This document shows positions 1 through 11,065 of a DNA stretch of 64,000 bases, piece by piece. The position numbers and the translations under genes are program-made. The stretch's first letter is position 1. Every line of letters begins with the position of its first letter. The stretch lies in the NCBI GenBank assembly GCA_009746045.1, contig RPFO01000253.1, forward strand, positions 5,179,145 through 5,243,144, read 5' to 3'. The notes below the pieces were generated by a model, which ran no database searches, had not been told where the DNA came from, and saw only the letters and a program-made list of their open reading frames with translations. This DNA comes from Mesostigma viride (Eukaryota; Streptophyta; Mesostigmatophyceae; Mesostigmatales; Mesostigmataceae).

Positions 1-39
<39 letters not shown>

Positions 40-176
40 CCGACTGCCCGACTGCCCGACTGCCCGACTGCCCGACTGCCCGACTGCCCGACTGCCCGAC
101 TGCCCGACTGCCCGACTGCCCGACTGCCCGACTGCCCGACTGCCCGACTGCCCGACTGCCCGACTGCCCGACTGCC
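1..176. repeat. Microsatellite CGCA followed by an 8-bp tandem repeat
   Basis: The first ~39 bases are a CGCA tetranucleotide run. It passes directly into about 17 near-perfect copies of an 8-bp unit (CGACTGCC) ending near 176. The left end of the window lies inside the array, so its full length is unknown. Confidence 0.95.
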
Positions 177-2275
177 AACCTAACGAACTCCCTCTCACTG
201 CGTCTCTCTCTGCTGGGCTTCCTTTTCCCTTTTTCTCCCCCGTTACTGTATTGTGGTTGTGCATGTGCATGTAATGCCCATATGTACGCAATTAGAAAAA
301 GAGATTCCTGAAGTTTTTTATCCATAGCTTGTCACGAATCATTGTTTGTGTGTGGTTGAGTCCAGGGTTCTAAACTCAGTGCTTGTCTATTTGCTCTTAA
401 TGCAGGAGGTGGTGACCGAGCTTTCGGCATGAAGATTCCAGGACTACCCTCATATTGGAGCATTATCAGCTGGCAGCTGCAAATGCCCAAGGGCTGCAAT
501 GGATGGAGCTCTCGAGTTGAAGGGCCCATTATCATAAAGGCCTGCCTTCACGTTGGCCATGTTACACAGTCATGAATGAATAAATTAATAAACACGTAGA
601 CAGCGTCACGTGAGCATATTTCCTGATGGAATGGGGAAGGGGGGATGGGGACAGTCATAAGCTAGCCGCAGTGGTGCAGTATCATGAATGTGTCTTATAT
701 GCATACTGCTATAAAGCAACTGGGCACCTTGAAAATTCTCCTCGTGGGCTAGCTAGGATCCATGCGACAACTGGATGATTGTGAGGTTCTTCAACATCTA
801 CCTCAGTGGTCAGTAATTTTGCAGGTGACCGGCCAACACAAGGTATGCGTTGCTAACATTCAACACATGCATGGGTCTGCTGATTTAATAATGCATACCG
901 ATGCTGGTTGACCTTGATAGCTAATTTATGGGCGGATCCACACGTCACGTTGCTGTAAGTAATAATCATAAGATGTCATGATTGACTGCGTCAACGAGCA
1001 TACATCCCCATTGGAATGGTTGAGCGATGAGCCCCGACCAAATTATGAGTCAAACCTTAATTTGGGTTGAAAGAGCGTAAAACACATTCTTGATTGTCCA
1101 AATTCTGATATGATCTGACGTGCATCCATCCTCACAATGCCAATGGCCACTATCTCATGGATGACAGGAACATGTTTCCTGCTCTAAAATTAAATTAAAT
1201 AAATCATAGCATGCCTCCGTGGGGGGGGCATGTAGCACCTAGAGTGCTTTCTAGTCCCTGTAAGTTGCACAGTGGGAAAGGGGCAAAGACACCTGCGTCC
1301 TCACTCATGCCCGAAGGCAGGCCACAGCTGCGTTCAACGCTCGTTGGACTATGGCAAACTCTGGGTGTGCTAAAGCTGAAATATGCGCGAGTATGCTGGT
1401 ATGTTGGCTGCTCTAAGGACCGAGCCACTGATGGCCAGTGGTGGAATCATCTTGCACGTAGTCTAGCTAGCCAACCCCAACACTGTCCCAAGGTACCTAG
1501 CCACAAAGACTCCACTAGCTGCAGGCATGGGTGCCAACAAAGTGTGATTCAGCTAGGAGCTCCCAAACATGCGAGCCATACATGAGTGCTTTACATTTAC
1601 GCACACACTGACAACCTCAGCCCAGGTCGATCCACGTTGGTTGACTTTAGACAACGTATTGACGCTGTAATTACCAAATAAGCAAAAAAGCTCACCATGG
1701 GCTCAACAATTTTCAGGCACGGCACTGTGCACGGCAGTTGCCTGCACCTATTTTACAATGCACGTCAGTGGTAAAAAGCTTGGTACTGTATTTCATTGAT
1801 ATTTGTAATGCCATCCTTGCCTGCATGTCCCTAGGGCTACTCTAAAAAAAGAAGAAGCAGTATCAACGATTGAAGCTTTCTACTTTAGGACACAAGGATC
1901 CCTATTATACAAACACTCATACAAGAACAAACCCAGCATTCAACAAACCCATCGCCAAATGATACTGTGGTCAGTCACACTCTGCAACACTAAACTTGAA
2001 GGATACAGCAACACTAGCAACCTACGCAAAATAAGCAAGATACTGTAACAGATACGTGTGGTCCAGTTCCCAGATACGGGCTGACAGTTCCGCGAGGGCC
2101 GACAAGGTGTGCTACCAAGCTTTACGCAGAAAATCAGAAGAGAAAGGCGCGCACGATGACCGCGTCCAGACGCATTTCCCGGAATATCTCTTCAAGGTCT
2201 ACTTGGAAACTTGGTAGCGACTAGGTATGGAGAGGCGATGCATAAAAAGCTCGGAAGCTGACGAGAGAAGGCAGG
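177..2275. other. No gene recognised
   Basis: Mixed-composition DNA whose reading frames are short and lack recognisable motifs. I see no LTR, tRNA or convincing exon here. Confidence 0.5.
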
Positions 2276-2375
2276 GTGGGGGGAAGAAGACAGGACGTTG
2301 GAGGAACGCATGAGACGGAGGGAGCGAGCAAGGGAGGGAGGGAGGGAGAAAAAAACGAGAGAGGGAAAGATTGCC
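2276..2375 (+). repeat. Purine-rich, G-run tract
   Basis: Strand-asymmetric run of G and A with repeated GGGA units (2335-2350) and a GGTGGGGGG block at its start. It keeps reading frames open in several phases, which explains the short ORFs over it. It could form a triplex or G-quadruplex, but no function is shown. Confidence 0.6.
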
Positions 2376-3197
2376 AGACAAAAGATCGATTGGAAGAGGA
2401 AACTAAGTGTGCCGACATTACTGCGAGTAGAGAAAGCAGAAGTTTTATTGCTATGGATCCCAGGGACGTCAAAGACTGTTTGTCTCCTACTTTAGACAAA
2501 TTAGGGTCCGATTATACTTTAGAACAACCATGGCATTCTCGTCGCCCAACTTCCCGGCTGCGCAATTGCCAGGCAATAGTCACTACTGCATCACAAAGAA
2601 ACCAGATTTTTGCCACCTTCAAGCGTAAATTGCCAGCACCTTGGCAAAAATAATGCAATGATGCCAATTGCATCCTTGACTGCGCTTTTAGTCAACAAAG
2701 AAATTAGCCAAGTAGTCCTAATTGGCGCGGCAGGCCCTTTTTTCCCGCGTAACTCGTGTGCCGGGCCGGCGCGGCGTGGCCTGGGCAGGCGCCTCGGACT
2801 TAGTGCGGTGGTGTCCCGGAACCCCGCACTCACCCCCGCACTAGAGTTTGTGTCATCAGGGCCAAATTATGCGCTTCCCCTTGACAGACGTTCTGCGTGG
2901 GTCCGATGTATGACTAGTGTGCAATGTTATAGTAATTAAAAATGAGAAGTTACGGGAATTAGACAGGCAACACACATGGAAAGCGCAACATGCAAAGAGC
3001 ATGCAGGCACTACTAGAAGTCAGAAAATCAGAAACTACTAGCTACAATACACCAAATGGTCAACTACGTGCAGGCACCAGCGCGCGGTCAGCCCGCCAGA
3101 AGGCCCTGAGTCTACATCTAAACCGCCTGGGCCGCAATAAAGTTATAAATAGTCCATGAACATTTCAAGTTCAATTGACTGACTAGGTTGTCCCCAG

Positions 3198-3258
3198 TTA
3201 ACAAATTAACAAATTAACAAATTAACAAATTAACAAATTAACAAATTAACAAATTAAC
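3198..3258. repeat. 8-bp tandem repeat (AACAAATT)n
   Basis: About 7.5 exact copies of an 8-bp AT-rich unit, with a sharp change to GC-rich sequence at 3259. Confidence 0.95.
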
Positions 3259-4322
3259 GCCGGCGGACTACCTGCGGACTGCTTTACGCGGAGTCCCCGG
3301 GCTGCAAGTTCCGTAACTTACCAAACTCGCCCCCGAGTGCCGCCGCACCAATTTTTACTTCTTTTCGTCACATGGCTTGCGTTGGGTTCATCGACGAGCA
3401 TCGACGCTCATCGACGGTGCAATCTGACGGCGGAGAATAAGTTCGCCACAGCACAGCGCGACGCATGGGCTAAGATCCGACAACGTGAGATGCAAAGCTT
3501 TAGACCGCATCGCTGACCGGAAATTCCGTCCAACACCGTCGTACAGTACTGCCAGTCGACCGCACCTCTGCCTTTTAACCGTCGAATGCGCAATCGATCT
3601 AGAAAGTAGAAACGTCTCCGCGCCACTTCCGCGATTTCAGTACTTTCCGTCACCCTTGACAGTTGTCGTACAATACTACAAATTAACGCCAATAGAAACT
3701 CGCCTCCATACATATATCTCGATAGAGGCATGCCTCTTATTTAATTTCAAGGTACCTCTTAATTAATCTCGGCCCCCGCCTCCGCTAATTTGCTAATTTG
3801 CTAAAAAAGAGCCAATTTCACCCCGACTCAATTACTCAAATATACTTTTTATTACACAAACCATAACCAGAAAAGAACTTGCATGCATGTTTACTAATCT
3901 ACGATCAGGTCATTGATTATTGATTTGTCTCACTATTACTCCCTTTGTGAGACAAACATTGAACAGGCATAACATACACGGAGCTGCTCCAAATGGAGGC
4001 AACCCCATAACGCAACTCGCCAAAATATCCGCAAAAGGGAAGATAATAAAACATCACGATAAGATACTACAGATCAATTAAGAACTCTACACAAGCCAGG
4101 ATATGCGATGCTTCGCTCGATCTCCGAGCCTACCAGTGAAATTGAGACGATTGTTGTTGTAATCACCAACAAGTAGGGGACCGAACGCATAGCATGGCAT
4201 TAATGTACACAGCAAACCTGAAAGGGGATGTAAGCTCCTTCTGACATGCTGGCAAAAAGCTCCAGCAAGTTGACATTGCCCCCTTTCAGCACCACACGCG
4301 AGCGCTAAGTACTCAACTCAAC
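3259..4322. other. No gene recognised
   Basis: Lies 3' of the SNF2 gene (which runs on the minus strand). Only short unconvincing frames are present, and nothing homologous elsewhere in the window was noticed. Confidence 0.5.
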
Positions 4323-4370
4323 TTTTTTTTTTTTTTACTACTACAACTACCTTTTTTTTTTTTTTTTTTT
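4323..4370 (-). other. Two A-tracts just downstream of the SNF2 stop
   Basis: On the coding strand of the SNF2 gene, 12 bases after the TAA stop, there is an A19 run (4352-4370), a 15-base spacer, then an A14 run (4323-4336). This could be a retrocopy tail or simply A-rich microsatellite. No target-site duplication was identified. Confidence 0.6.
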
Positions 4371-4382
4371 GGTAATACTACA

Positions 4383-6452
4383 TTACCAGTTATTACAAGG
4401 CCCCTCTGCCACACCACTGATACTATTCGTGGCTAGGGAAAGAAACTTGTCGTAGCACTGCTGCTGCTTGCGCTGCTGCGTATCCAGCACCCTCTCCTCC
4501 TCGGACCCGTCCGAGACCAACTTAAAAATATAGTTGTGCTTGTGGGTGGACCCCACGCGGTGGATCCTGTTAATCGCCTGCTCCTCGGTCGCCGCGTTCC
4601 ACCACAGGTTATTAAACACGGCCACCTGGGCCACCTGGAGGTTGATGCTGGCGTTGCCTGACTTGAGCCCGAGCAGCAGCACCTTCACGTCCTTGTCATT
4701 GCGGAAAGCCTCGATCTCCTGCACGCGCCGGTTCTGGGGCACCTCCCCGTCGATGCGACGATAGGCCTCGCCCATCCCCATCTCCATGAGCATCAGCTCC
4801 GCGAAGTGAAACGAGAGCTTGGGCCACTGGTCAAACATCAGCACCTTGGTCTCGCCGTTGGTGTCCATCACAAGCGACTCGGTCTCACCCAAGGCCAGCC
4901 CGCCCGCGTCCGCGCGCGCCGTGACGAAATCGCGGCGGCGGCCACCCTCCCAGATGTCGTCCAGGAGCTCACGGATCGCCTGCCACTTGGACGCGGTGTC
5001 GACGATGTGGCGCTCCACCAGCGCATCCAGCATGCCCCTGTATAGCTGCTTGGGGGTTTGCCCCGACTCCGCCAGCGTGACCCCCCGGCGGCTCGCTTCG
5101 TACCGCAGCCGCTTCGCGGAAAAATTCTCGACATTCTCGGGAAGTGTTGCGCGCACGGCCTTGCGAGCCTCCTTCGCCGCCTCATTCGGCAGTTCCTGGC
5201 CGACCATGCGCGAGCGCAGGAGCCGGGTCAACCTGTGGGTGCGGGGTGACATTACGGACGCGTGCGCACGCTCCTCGGTCTCCGTGAGGGGAACGCGGAT
5301 CAGCGCCATGTGCTTGACGGGGAGCGCCGCGCCGACGAGGTCGGACTTTGGGCGTCGCAGCATCACGGCGGGGAACATGGCGCGCAGGTCCGTGCGCGCG
5401 CGCTCGGCCTTGGGACGCCCCACGGGCCCCCGGGCGCGCGCCACACGCGAGGCGAACGCGCGGCGGTCGCAGTAGGGCGTCGCGCAAAGGAACCGCAGTG
5501 GCGACAGGAACTCGTCTGGGGAGTTCTCCACGGGGGTGCCCGTGATCGCGAAACGAGAGGACGCCGCCAGCTGGCACGCGGCGAAGAAGGCGGCCGTGCC
5601 CGCATTCTTGATGCACTGCGCCTCGTCGATCACGATGCGGCCCCAGGACACCTGGCGCAGCTCCGATTTCGACTTGAGCGTGTGAGTGACCTCCCCGCCG
5701 GAGTGCAGCGCCTTGCCCGCCTCCACGATGTCCGACGTCATGGTGCCTGGCGGGCAGATCACGACCGCGTTGGGCGGGAGGTCGGCCAGAGGGACTTTGA
5801 CCTTGTCCCTGCGGTGCCAACGAAAGACCTTGAACGTGCCTTCCTTGAACCATTTCCTGATCTCGTCCTCCCAGACTGCCATGGCGGGGATTGGGCACAC
5901 GAGCAGCGTCGGCACCCGGTTCAGCGCCATGAGCAACAGCATCTGCAGCGTCTTGCCCAGGCCCATCTCATCGGCCAGGATGCCGCCGCGCCAGGCACGA
6001 GCCCCCCCCAGCTCCCGAACCAGAAGCCATGCTACGCCAAACAATTGCGTGGGAGCTAAATTCTCCGCCAAATCCCCTAGCAAAACTGCTGCGCACAGCG
6101 CGCGCAGAATCCCCTCGTAATAGCTGCCCCACGCCGGCGCGTCGGGCGCTGGAGACTGCAAGGAACGGACCACCTCAATCACGCCAGCGGCGACGCCGCC
6201 GATGGAAGAAGGCGACGCGCCACTGACAGCGGTGGTCCTGGCGGCTTCTTCGACGGAAGGCGCGACGTTGCTGTCAATTGAGGGAATTTCGGCGCCCGAG
6301 GAAGCCGCTTCGGCGTTGGTGGTTCCTTGTGAGTTCTCGCTGAAAGTTTCCTGGCCACTAGGGTAGGTACGTATGCCTCCGGTGGAGGTTCGCTGGAAAG
6401 TCGAGGGGCCATGGTTGGAACCCTTTCCGCCTGAAGGAATTTTTTCCGCCAT
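4383..6452 (-). CDS. SNF2-family DNA-dependent ATPase/helicase with a SAP-like insert
   Basis: A 689-residue intronless ORF starting at an ATG. Residues 1-100 are low-complexity and Ser/Thr/Gly/Ala-rich. The SNF2 core follows: motif I DEMGLGKT (161-168), motif II DEAQ (276-279), motif III TGTP (304-307). The second lobe has VLMFDQW (537-543), INLQVAQVAVFNNLWW (603-618) and QAINRIHRVGS (625-635). The WWN...EEQAINRIHRVG arrangement is most like the Rad5/Rad16 branch, but I see no RING finger in the inter-lobe region. Instead residues ~444-480 look like a SAP-type helix pair (RRGVTLAESGQTPKQLYRGM), a DNA-binding motif. Proteins of this family use ATP to move along DNA and remodel nucleosomes or other DNA-bound proteins. 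Giant viruses of algae also encode SNF2 ATPases, so cellular versus viral origin is open. Family assignment is firm; the exact role is not. Confidence 0.9.
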   Translation of the reverse strand: MAEKIPSGGKGSNHGPSTFQRTSTGGIRTYPSGQETFSENSQGTTNAEAASSGAEIPSIDSNVAPSVEEAARTTAVSGASPSSIGGVAAGVIEVVRSLQSPAPDAPAWGSYYEGILRALCAAVLLGDLAENLAPTQLFGVAWLLVRELGGARAWRGGILADEMGLGKTLQMLLLMALNRVPTLLVCPIPAMAVWEDEIRKWFKEGTFKVFRWHRRDKVKVPLADLPPNAVVICPPGTMTSDIVEAGKALHSGGEVTHTLKSKSELRQVSWGRIVIDEAQCIKNAGTAAFFAACQLAASSRFAITGTPVENSPDEFLSPLRFLCATPYCDRRAFASRVARARGPVGRPKAERARTDLRAMFPAVMLRRPKSDLVGAALPVKHMALIRVPLTETEERAHASVMSPRTHRLTRLLRSRMVGQELPNEAAKEARKAVRATLPENVENFSAKRLRYEASRRGVTLAESGQTPKQLYRGMLDALVERHIVDTASKWQAIRELLDDIWEGGRRRDFVTARADAGGLALGETESLVMDTNGETKVLMFDQWPKLSFHFAELMLMEMGMGEAYRRIDGEVPQNRRVQEIEAFRNDKDVKVLLLGLKSGNASINLQVAQVAVFNNLWWNAATEEQAINRIHRVGSTHKHNYIFKLVSDGSEEERVLDTQQRKQQQCYDKFLSLATNSISGVAEGPCNNW

Positions 6453-7584
6453 GAGTGCGACGTCGGCACCCGGCGGAAACGAAGCCCGGCGGAAGCAGGC
6501 TGCAGCTGAACTGCTGGGTACGCACTACGATGGAACACGCCAATGGAACACGGTCGTTATGACGCGTCACCTTTACAAAAGCTTCTAGTCTGTTCTAGGT
6601 CCTAGTCACGGAGGACCATTCCTCACCACGAACGGATGCTTCGCCTGGACTTCTATTGACGAGCAAGGGCAAAAGCGGAAGCTGCGGAACCTCTTTATTT
6701 TTAGTCCTGGAGACGTGGACCCTGGTCGACAGATTCCCGCCAAATACCTCTAGAAACAATCCCGTCACATTCTGGAAATCGTCGCGTGACTCGCGTCTGG
6801 CGGAGGTATTTTTCCAGACTCATGAGTCTGGATGCGCATCCAGACTCACCCGAGCCTAGTGGCGCGGTACTCCAAGCAGGTCCGTAGCAGGTCCGTAGCC
6901 TGCATACAAGGCTCGCCTGTCGGCCGCTGGGCCTGCGGGCGCGTAAATTACTGTAGTTAGGCGCCGTAAGTAAGTGCAGCCATGGCGGGAGACACATTCC
7001 GGAAATTGACGGGGGCGGGATGGACATTTACCTAAACGTAGATTGACGTTTCAATATCTTGTTGCTAAGCATGCAAGTTATCATTAATTGCAAGTCGATA
7101 GATAAGGCATTTTATCATGGATTTTCTCCAGATCTTGACAGTGTTTGTCGTGGAAGACTGGTCCAATCCAGTAAATCAAGTGTCGGCATTACTATCGATT
7201 GTTCCTTTGGATTGCTGCATTTGCCAATTTAGCTTCACTTCGAAGAGTGATATTGCCTTGTTATGTTGCCAGGCGGAGCAAATGTTGCCAGGCGAGTTAC
7301 CGTCGACTGTGCTCGCCATCACCTTGCAACAGTTGTAAGTACATGCAACTGGCGAGCGGGGCTGCTGGTGCTCTTTTCTTTCCTGCGAGCTGTCTTGGTT
7401 CTTCTGCGTTGTGCATTGTTTCTCGATGCATGTAGGAGCGCGCATATACGCAGGCTTGCTTTCGTTGGGTCAGGTCCCGATGGTGCGTTGTCGATCGAGG
7501 GAGCCCGTCAAGCAGGCGTGCTGGTTGCTTATTATGATGATGATTTTAAACTTGTCTGATTCCCACCATATGTTCAGCTAGACT
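6453..7584. other. Upstream region of the SNF2 gene, no gene recognised
   Basis: Non-coding as far as can be seen. It should contain the SNF2 promoter. No TATA box at a convincing distance was identified. Confidence 0.4.
6814..6847. repeat. Two overlapping perfect palindromes
   Basis: An 18-bp perfect palindrome (6814-6831, CCAGACTCATGAGTCTGG) overlaps a 24-bp perfect palindrome (6824-6847) centred on TGCGCA. They share the arm GAGTCTGG, so the segment can form two alternative hairpins. It lies about 370 bp upstream of the SNF2 start codon. Confidence 0.85.
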
Positions 7585-7713
7585 ATGGCCACGTTTGGTG
7601 CCATGATGCTTCAGTTTTACCGACGGCAGCCATATTTTCCGCTTGCGTCCGGCGTTGGAATGCACAACCTCTCCATTTTTATCCCGCCCGGCATGTCAGT
7701 CTCGGAACTCCAG
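7585..7713 (+). CDS. Candidate first coding exon, unknown gene
   Basis: ATG followed by exactly 43 open codons ending in CAG, directly before GTAAGA, a strong 5' splice-donor match (CAG|GTAAGA). The translation starts MATFGAMMLQFYRR and ends GMSVSELQ. A possible acceptor (cttctatcgccag) lies near 7783, after which the frame stays open for only about 16 codons. I do not recognise the protein. It could be chance; transcript evidence would decide. Confidence 0.22.
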
Positions 7714-8456
7714 GTAAGAAGCCCTTCATGGCTTATTCATACTTGCTGATTGGGCCAACGTATGTGCTTCTATCGCCAGCCGCGCGTCTCCTTACACCTT
7801 ATTTTGTTTGACTGCAAGGGCCCTGCTTGATGCCTTGGCGTTGGCGGTGGTCGTTGTGGATGTCAAGCACGTGGTCAGAAAGACGGTATCGCGGTATGGC
7901 ATTGATAAAACTTCTATAATTCAGTGTAGGTAAAGCTCTTGCCAGCATCCTAGGCACCATAGCAGTAGTATTGTCAGTACGGTTCCTGTGCTTGCTCGAC
8001 AGGATTAGTCGTGTAGCCTTTTTTTTTTTTCTCATGAAGGCTATGGTTGGCAGTGGTACCATTACATGTTGCCTGCATGCAATTGTTCTAGGCTCGATAC
8101 GTGTCCATGGTAGGTGATTACGATATGGGTGCTAGAATTTCTTCTAAGAGACCGGAAGTCCTGTTGGGATCAACGTTGGGGGAATAAGTAGGCGACTGGT
8201 GTTGTCACATTGGTTTCTCTATGCTAATGTGAATCGGGTTGTGGTGTTGGGATGCTGCATGTTGCCACCGGAGGAAGGCAGGATTCATGCTTCAAAAAGA
8301 AACTATTGTAGCAAACTATAGCAAACTATATCATAGCAAAGCATTATAGCAGCAGCCAGCAGGTAATACCTAGCATCGGTCCTTAGGTAAGCGAACTTCT
8401 TGCATATTGCATCCTTTCTTTCCTTGCTTCCGGGCTTGCTTCGTTACTTTGGGTTT

Positions 8457-8486
8457 GCTGGCTGGCCGGCTGGCTGGCTGGCTTGT
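8457..8486. repeat. (GGCT)n tetranucleotide run
   Basis: Seven to eight slightly imperfect GGCT units. Confidence 0.85.
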
Positions 8487-8720
8487 ATTGCTTGTTCATG
8501 CCCACACGTACACATTTGCATATTTACGTACACACATGTCCATACGCACACACACAGTGCTATCCACACACAATGCCGCGCTTGTGCCACTACACCAGAG
8601 CAACCAACCAATGTAACAAGCTGCCATATCCCATATCGTCATGGGTTCCCACCCTACGCAGCTGTTAGCTGCACCGCAGGACCAGTGTCTCCTAACACCA
8701 TGGGTTGTCATGCCAAATCG

Positions 8721-8871
8721 CTGTCATGGCTGTCATGGCTGTCATGGCTGTCATGGCTGTCATGGCTGTCATGGCTGTCATGGCTGTCATGGCTGTCATG
8801 GCTGTCATGGCTGTCATGGCTGTCATGGCTGTCATGGCTGTCATGGCTGTCATGGCTGTCATGGCTGTCAT
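8721..8871. repeat. 9-bp minisatellite (CTGTCATGG)n
   Basis: Nearly 17 identical copies of a 9-bp unit. Because the unit is a multiple of three and contains no stop in the three forward frames, all three stay open, giving Leu-Ser-Trp, Cys-His-Gly and Met-Ala-Val repeats. Confidence 0.97.
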
Positions 8872-9406
8872 CGCCGTTGGCAGGGGAATGTTATGAGTGC
8901 CAGTTTACGATGCTCAAGGGCAGGCAACTAGTTCATTTGGCAATGCGCACGCAGGACGCAGATGCATGCCGGACGCGTGTTCTTTGTAACAGAAAGCGGC
9001 ACGCAGCGCAGGCAGTGCCTGCTCGCTGGACATGCAAATTAATGCAGTCTTCAGCAAGTGGTCAGCGCATTTGCAAGATGCACATGACCATGGCAGCGAT
9101 AACTGTAATGTTTTGTATCCACAGGTAAACCTGCTATGCACACGATGGGCTAGCGCAGATATCGCTCCAACCACTTATGGCTGGCAGCAAGTGTTGATGT
9201 GATTTCTTCTGTAATGGCTAATCGCATGCATCCAGATCAATAGTTGTATCAATCCAATACATGTAAGGGAGGGGTAGGGGCTAGGGCTAGGGATTCTACT
9301 TGGTAGGGTAGAGAGAGCAAGCGTGAAAATGTGGCTGGGCCACACGGAGTGTATACGACATGGTTATCCTTGGCCGGTTGTAATGAACTAAAAAAGTAGT
9401 AGTATA

Positions 9407-9447
9407 TCCCGATTTCTGGCCTGCGCTGGTTGTCTCCTTGATATATT
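9407..9447 (+). repeat. 41-bp dispersed repeat, copy 1
   Basis: Matches 54873-54913 with one mismatch by eye (core CTGGCCTGCGCTGGTTGTCT). Copy 2 lies inside the LTR element at 52214-58733, so this may be a fragment of a related element. Confidence 0.75.
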
Positions 9448-9900
9448 TGAAACGTGCTTTCATTAGGAATCGAACATGGAGCTAGCCTCAACCCTCGAGA
9501 TCATGGTGGTGCATGGGACAGTGCAGTAACTGCAGTTTAAAATTTAAATATCCCATCAGTTGTGACAAAACGGCGTATATACAGCTTCCCGAGTCCTGAC
9601 ACGTTCTATTTGCATGGGGGCTAGTTTGCTCCTGCACGCACAGTTAGGCATGTATTCAGGCTTTAATTTAGCTTTTAGTTTTTTGATTATATATTTAACG
9701 TTTGTGTTCGTATATTAATGAGGTTATCATGGTACTCTGTGGCATGTACGTCAGTGTGTGCTTGCTTGCTTGCCGCCTTGCCCCCCCCCTGGCCCACTGT
9801 GGGGAAGAAGCGTATTTGCACCTAGGGGAAGAATGCCAGGAGAGACCACTAGGGTCTGGCTCCATCTAGATAGAAAAGACCGGTAGGATTGTGTGCCCCC

Positions 9901-10185
9901 TTTAACACGTATGGCTATTTAAAATAACGCCTTAGTGATTGAGAATGAATGCGAAAGACCTTTGACTTCCTATGCGTCACAGCGCACGATGGTGGCTTAT
10001 TAAGAATACTTGTCACACAATACGAATAAGCTCAAACCCGGAAAACCGGTTTCGTATATTACAATGTTACCACACAGATTAAAACACTCAATGCGGGAAG
10101 ACTTACACCCAGTAGGCGAGGGATTCACACTCGAGCCCACAGGAGATTTACACTCCAGGATTAAGCGATGGTAAATAATCTGTAG
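9901..10185 (-). repeat. 285-bp repeat, inverted partner of 59845-60126
   Basis: The reverse complement of this segment is nearly identical to 59845-60126, with a few substitutions and small indels by eye. The other copy lies downstream of a polypurine tract and TGTTGC start at 59388, which suggests both are parts of an LTR, this one a solo or truncated LTR on the minus strand. LTR boundaries are not established. Confidence 0.75.
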
Positions 10186-10662
10186 CACATCATTCCAAAA
10201 AGCCATTTTTCCACCCTGAAAATTATTCTAGGATAGGCTAATGATTAGTTTGGCCTCAAATTTGGCACCAAGGTGCCTAATCAGATATCTTATGGTGGCA
10301 TGTGGTCAAATAATTTTTTGGGAGTCGGCAGCATGGTAACATGGTGACATTTGCTAGCATAAAAATACCAAATTTTCAGCACTTTCTGGCATGTATGCGT
10401 ATATAATGACATCAAATGAACTCAGTTGGGCCTGGAACTTTGCACATCTTATAAACACATCCCATGCAGCATGCCCACAAAGTTTCAGGCTGGTTGGATC
10501 ACAAAATGGTGACAGATGCTAGCATAAATACCCCCAAAATGCAGTTTTTCAGGGTTTTCCAAGGGTTTCATCACCTACGCTCCGCGAAAGTGACCCGTTT
10601 TCCCGGGTTGCGCGACTTGTGAAAATCGGCTAAGTCCCGTGGTCTTCCAGCGGGTGGGGGGG
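10186..10662. other. No gene recognised; short internal direct repeat
   Basis: AT-rich DNA. A ~27-bp phrase with the core TGCTAGCATAAA occurs twice about 165 bp apart (near 10342 and 10506). It lies downstream of the minus-strand membrane-protein gene. Confidence 0.45.
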
Positions 10663-10866
10663 TTAGCGCCTCCAAGGCCCTCCGAATAGGACCATGGCCG
10701 GAATAAATACGGGCGTGAACAATGCAAGCTTAATACGTTTAGATAAGGGGTAGATTTCGTACGATTCGCGCGTGTGCCCCGAATACAGATGGTCGTATGC
10801 TAAGGCTATGTTCGCGAATATGAGATAGTACAGCAATAATGCTTTGATGATGGACACAATGATCAT
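10663..10866 (-). CDS. Small two-pass membrane protein, tandem copy 1
   Basis: 67 codons from ATG, intronless. Two hydrophobic segments are visible, residues ~2-24 (rich in I, L, V, Y, A) and ~47-62, joined by a polar loop with several charged residues. The C-terminus is basic (WRR). A close paralogue lies immediately upstream on the same strand, with the same first ~16 residues, and is now split by a 19.9-kb LTR element. About 43 bp separate the paralogue's stop from this ATG. The paralogy argues that the ORF is real. I do not recognise the family. Short hydrophobic proteins in tightly packed same-strand clusters are common in large DNA viruses, but that is inference here. Confidence 0.6.
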   Translation of the reverse strand: MIIVSIIKALLLYYLIFANIALAYDHLYSGHTRESYEIYPLSKRIKLALFTPVFIPAMVLFGGPWRR

Positions 10867-10909
10867 GGTCTTTTCATTATGGACATAATTTTGTCAATCG
10901 GGGTTGCGC

Positions 10910-11065
10910 CTAAAAGCCGAGGAACCCGATCGGGACTACGGGGGAGAACAACAGCACTAGGCCAATACGCTTATTCCAAGGGAATTTTTCAAACGATTTG
11001 CGCGTGTGTTCCATGTACAAGTGTTCCCATGCTAAGGCGAGGTTGACGCAAATGAGATAGTACAG
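10910..11065 (-). pseudogene. Small membrane protein tandem copy 2, 3' part
   Basis: Encodes most of a second copy of the 10663-10866 protein, ending at TAG (10910-10912). The 5' part, including the ATG, lies at 30937-30974, beyond the LTR element. When one copy of the TACAG duplication (11061-11065 and 30937-30941) is counted, the two parts join in one uninterrupted frame of about 62 codons. Spacing and hydrophobic pattern match copy 1. Broken by insertion, hence pseudogene. Confidence 0.75.

Larger units (their letters stand above)
7714..9900. other. Intergenic DNA with simple repeats
   Basis: Apart from the minisatellite and small repeats listed separately I see no coding potential. The long frames near 8.4-9.1 kb are kept open by the 9-bp repeat and are not evidence for a gene. 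Confidence 0.5.

Noticed and set aside
2591-3766. Several 80-125-codon frames at 2.3-3.8 kb
   Set aside because: Overlapping frames on both strands with no motif, no splice pattern and no repeat elsewhere in the window.
4806-6120. Several long plus-strand frames opposite the SNF2 gene
   Set aside because: GC-rich antisense shadows. Only the minus frame has SNF2 motifs.
8721-8871. CRISPR-like array or repeat-protein gene
   Set aside because: Contiguous 9-bp tandem units with no spacers. Frames are open only because the unit length is a multiple of three.
9270-9295. Telomere-like GGGCTAGGG repeats
   Set aside because: Only two or three degenerate units, with no regular array.
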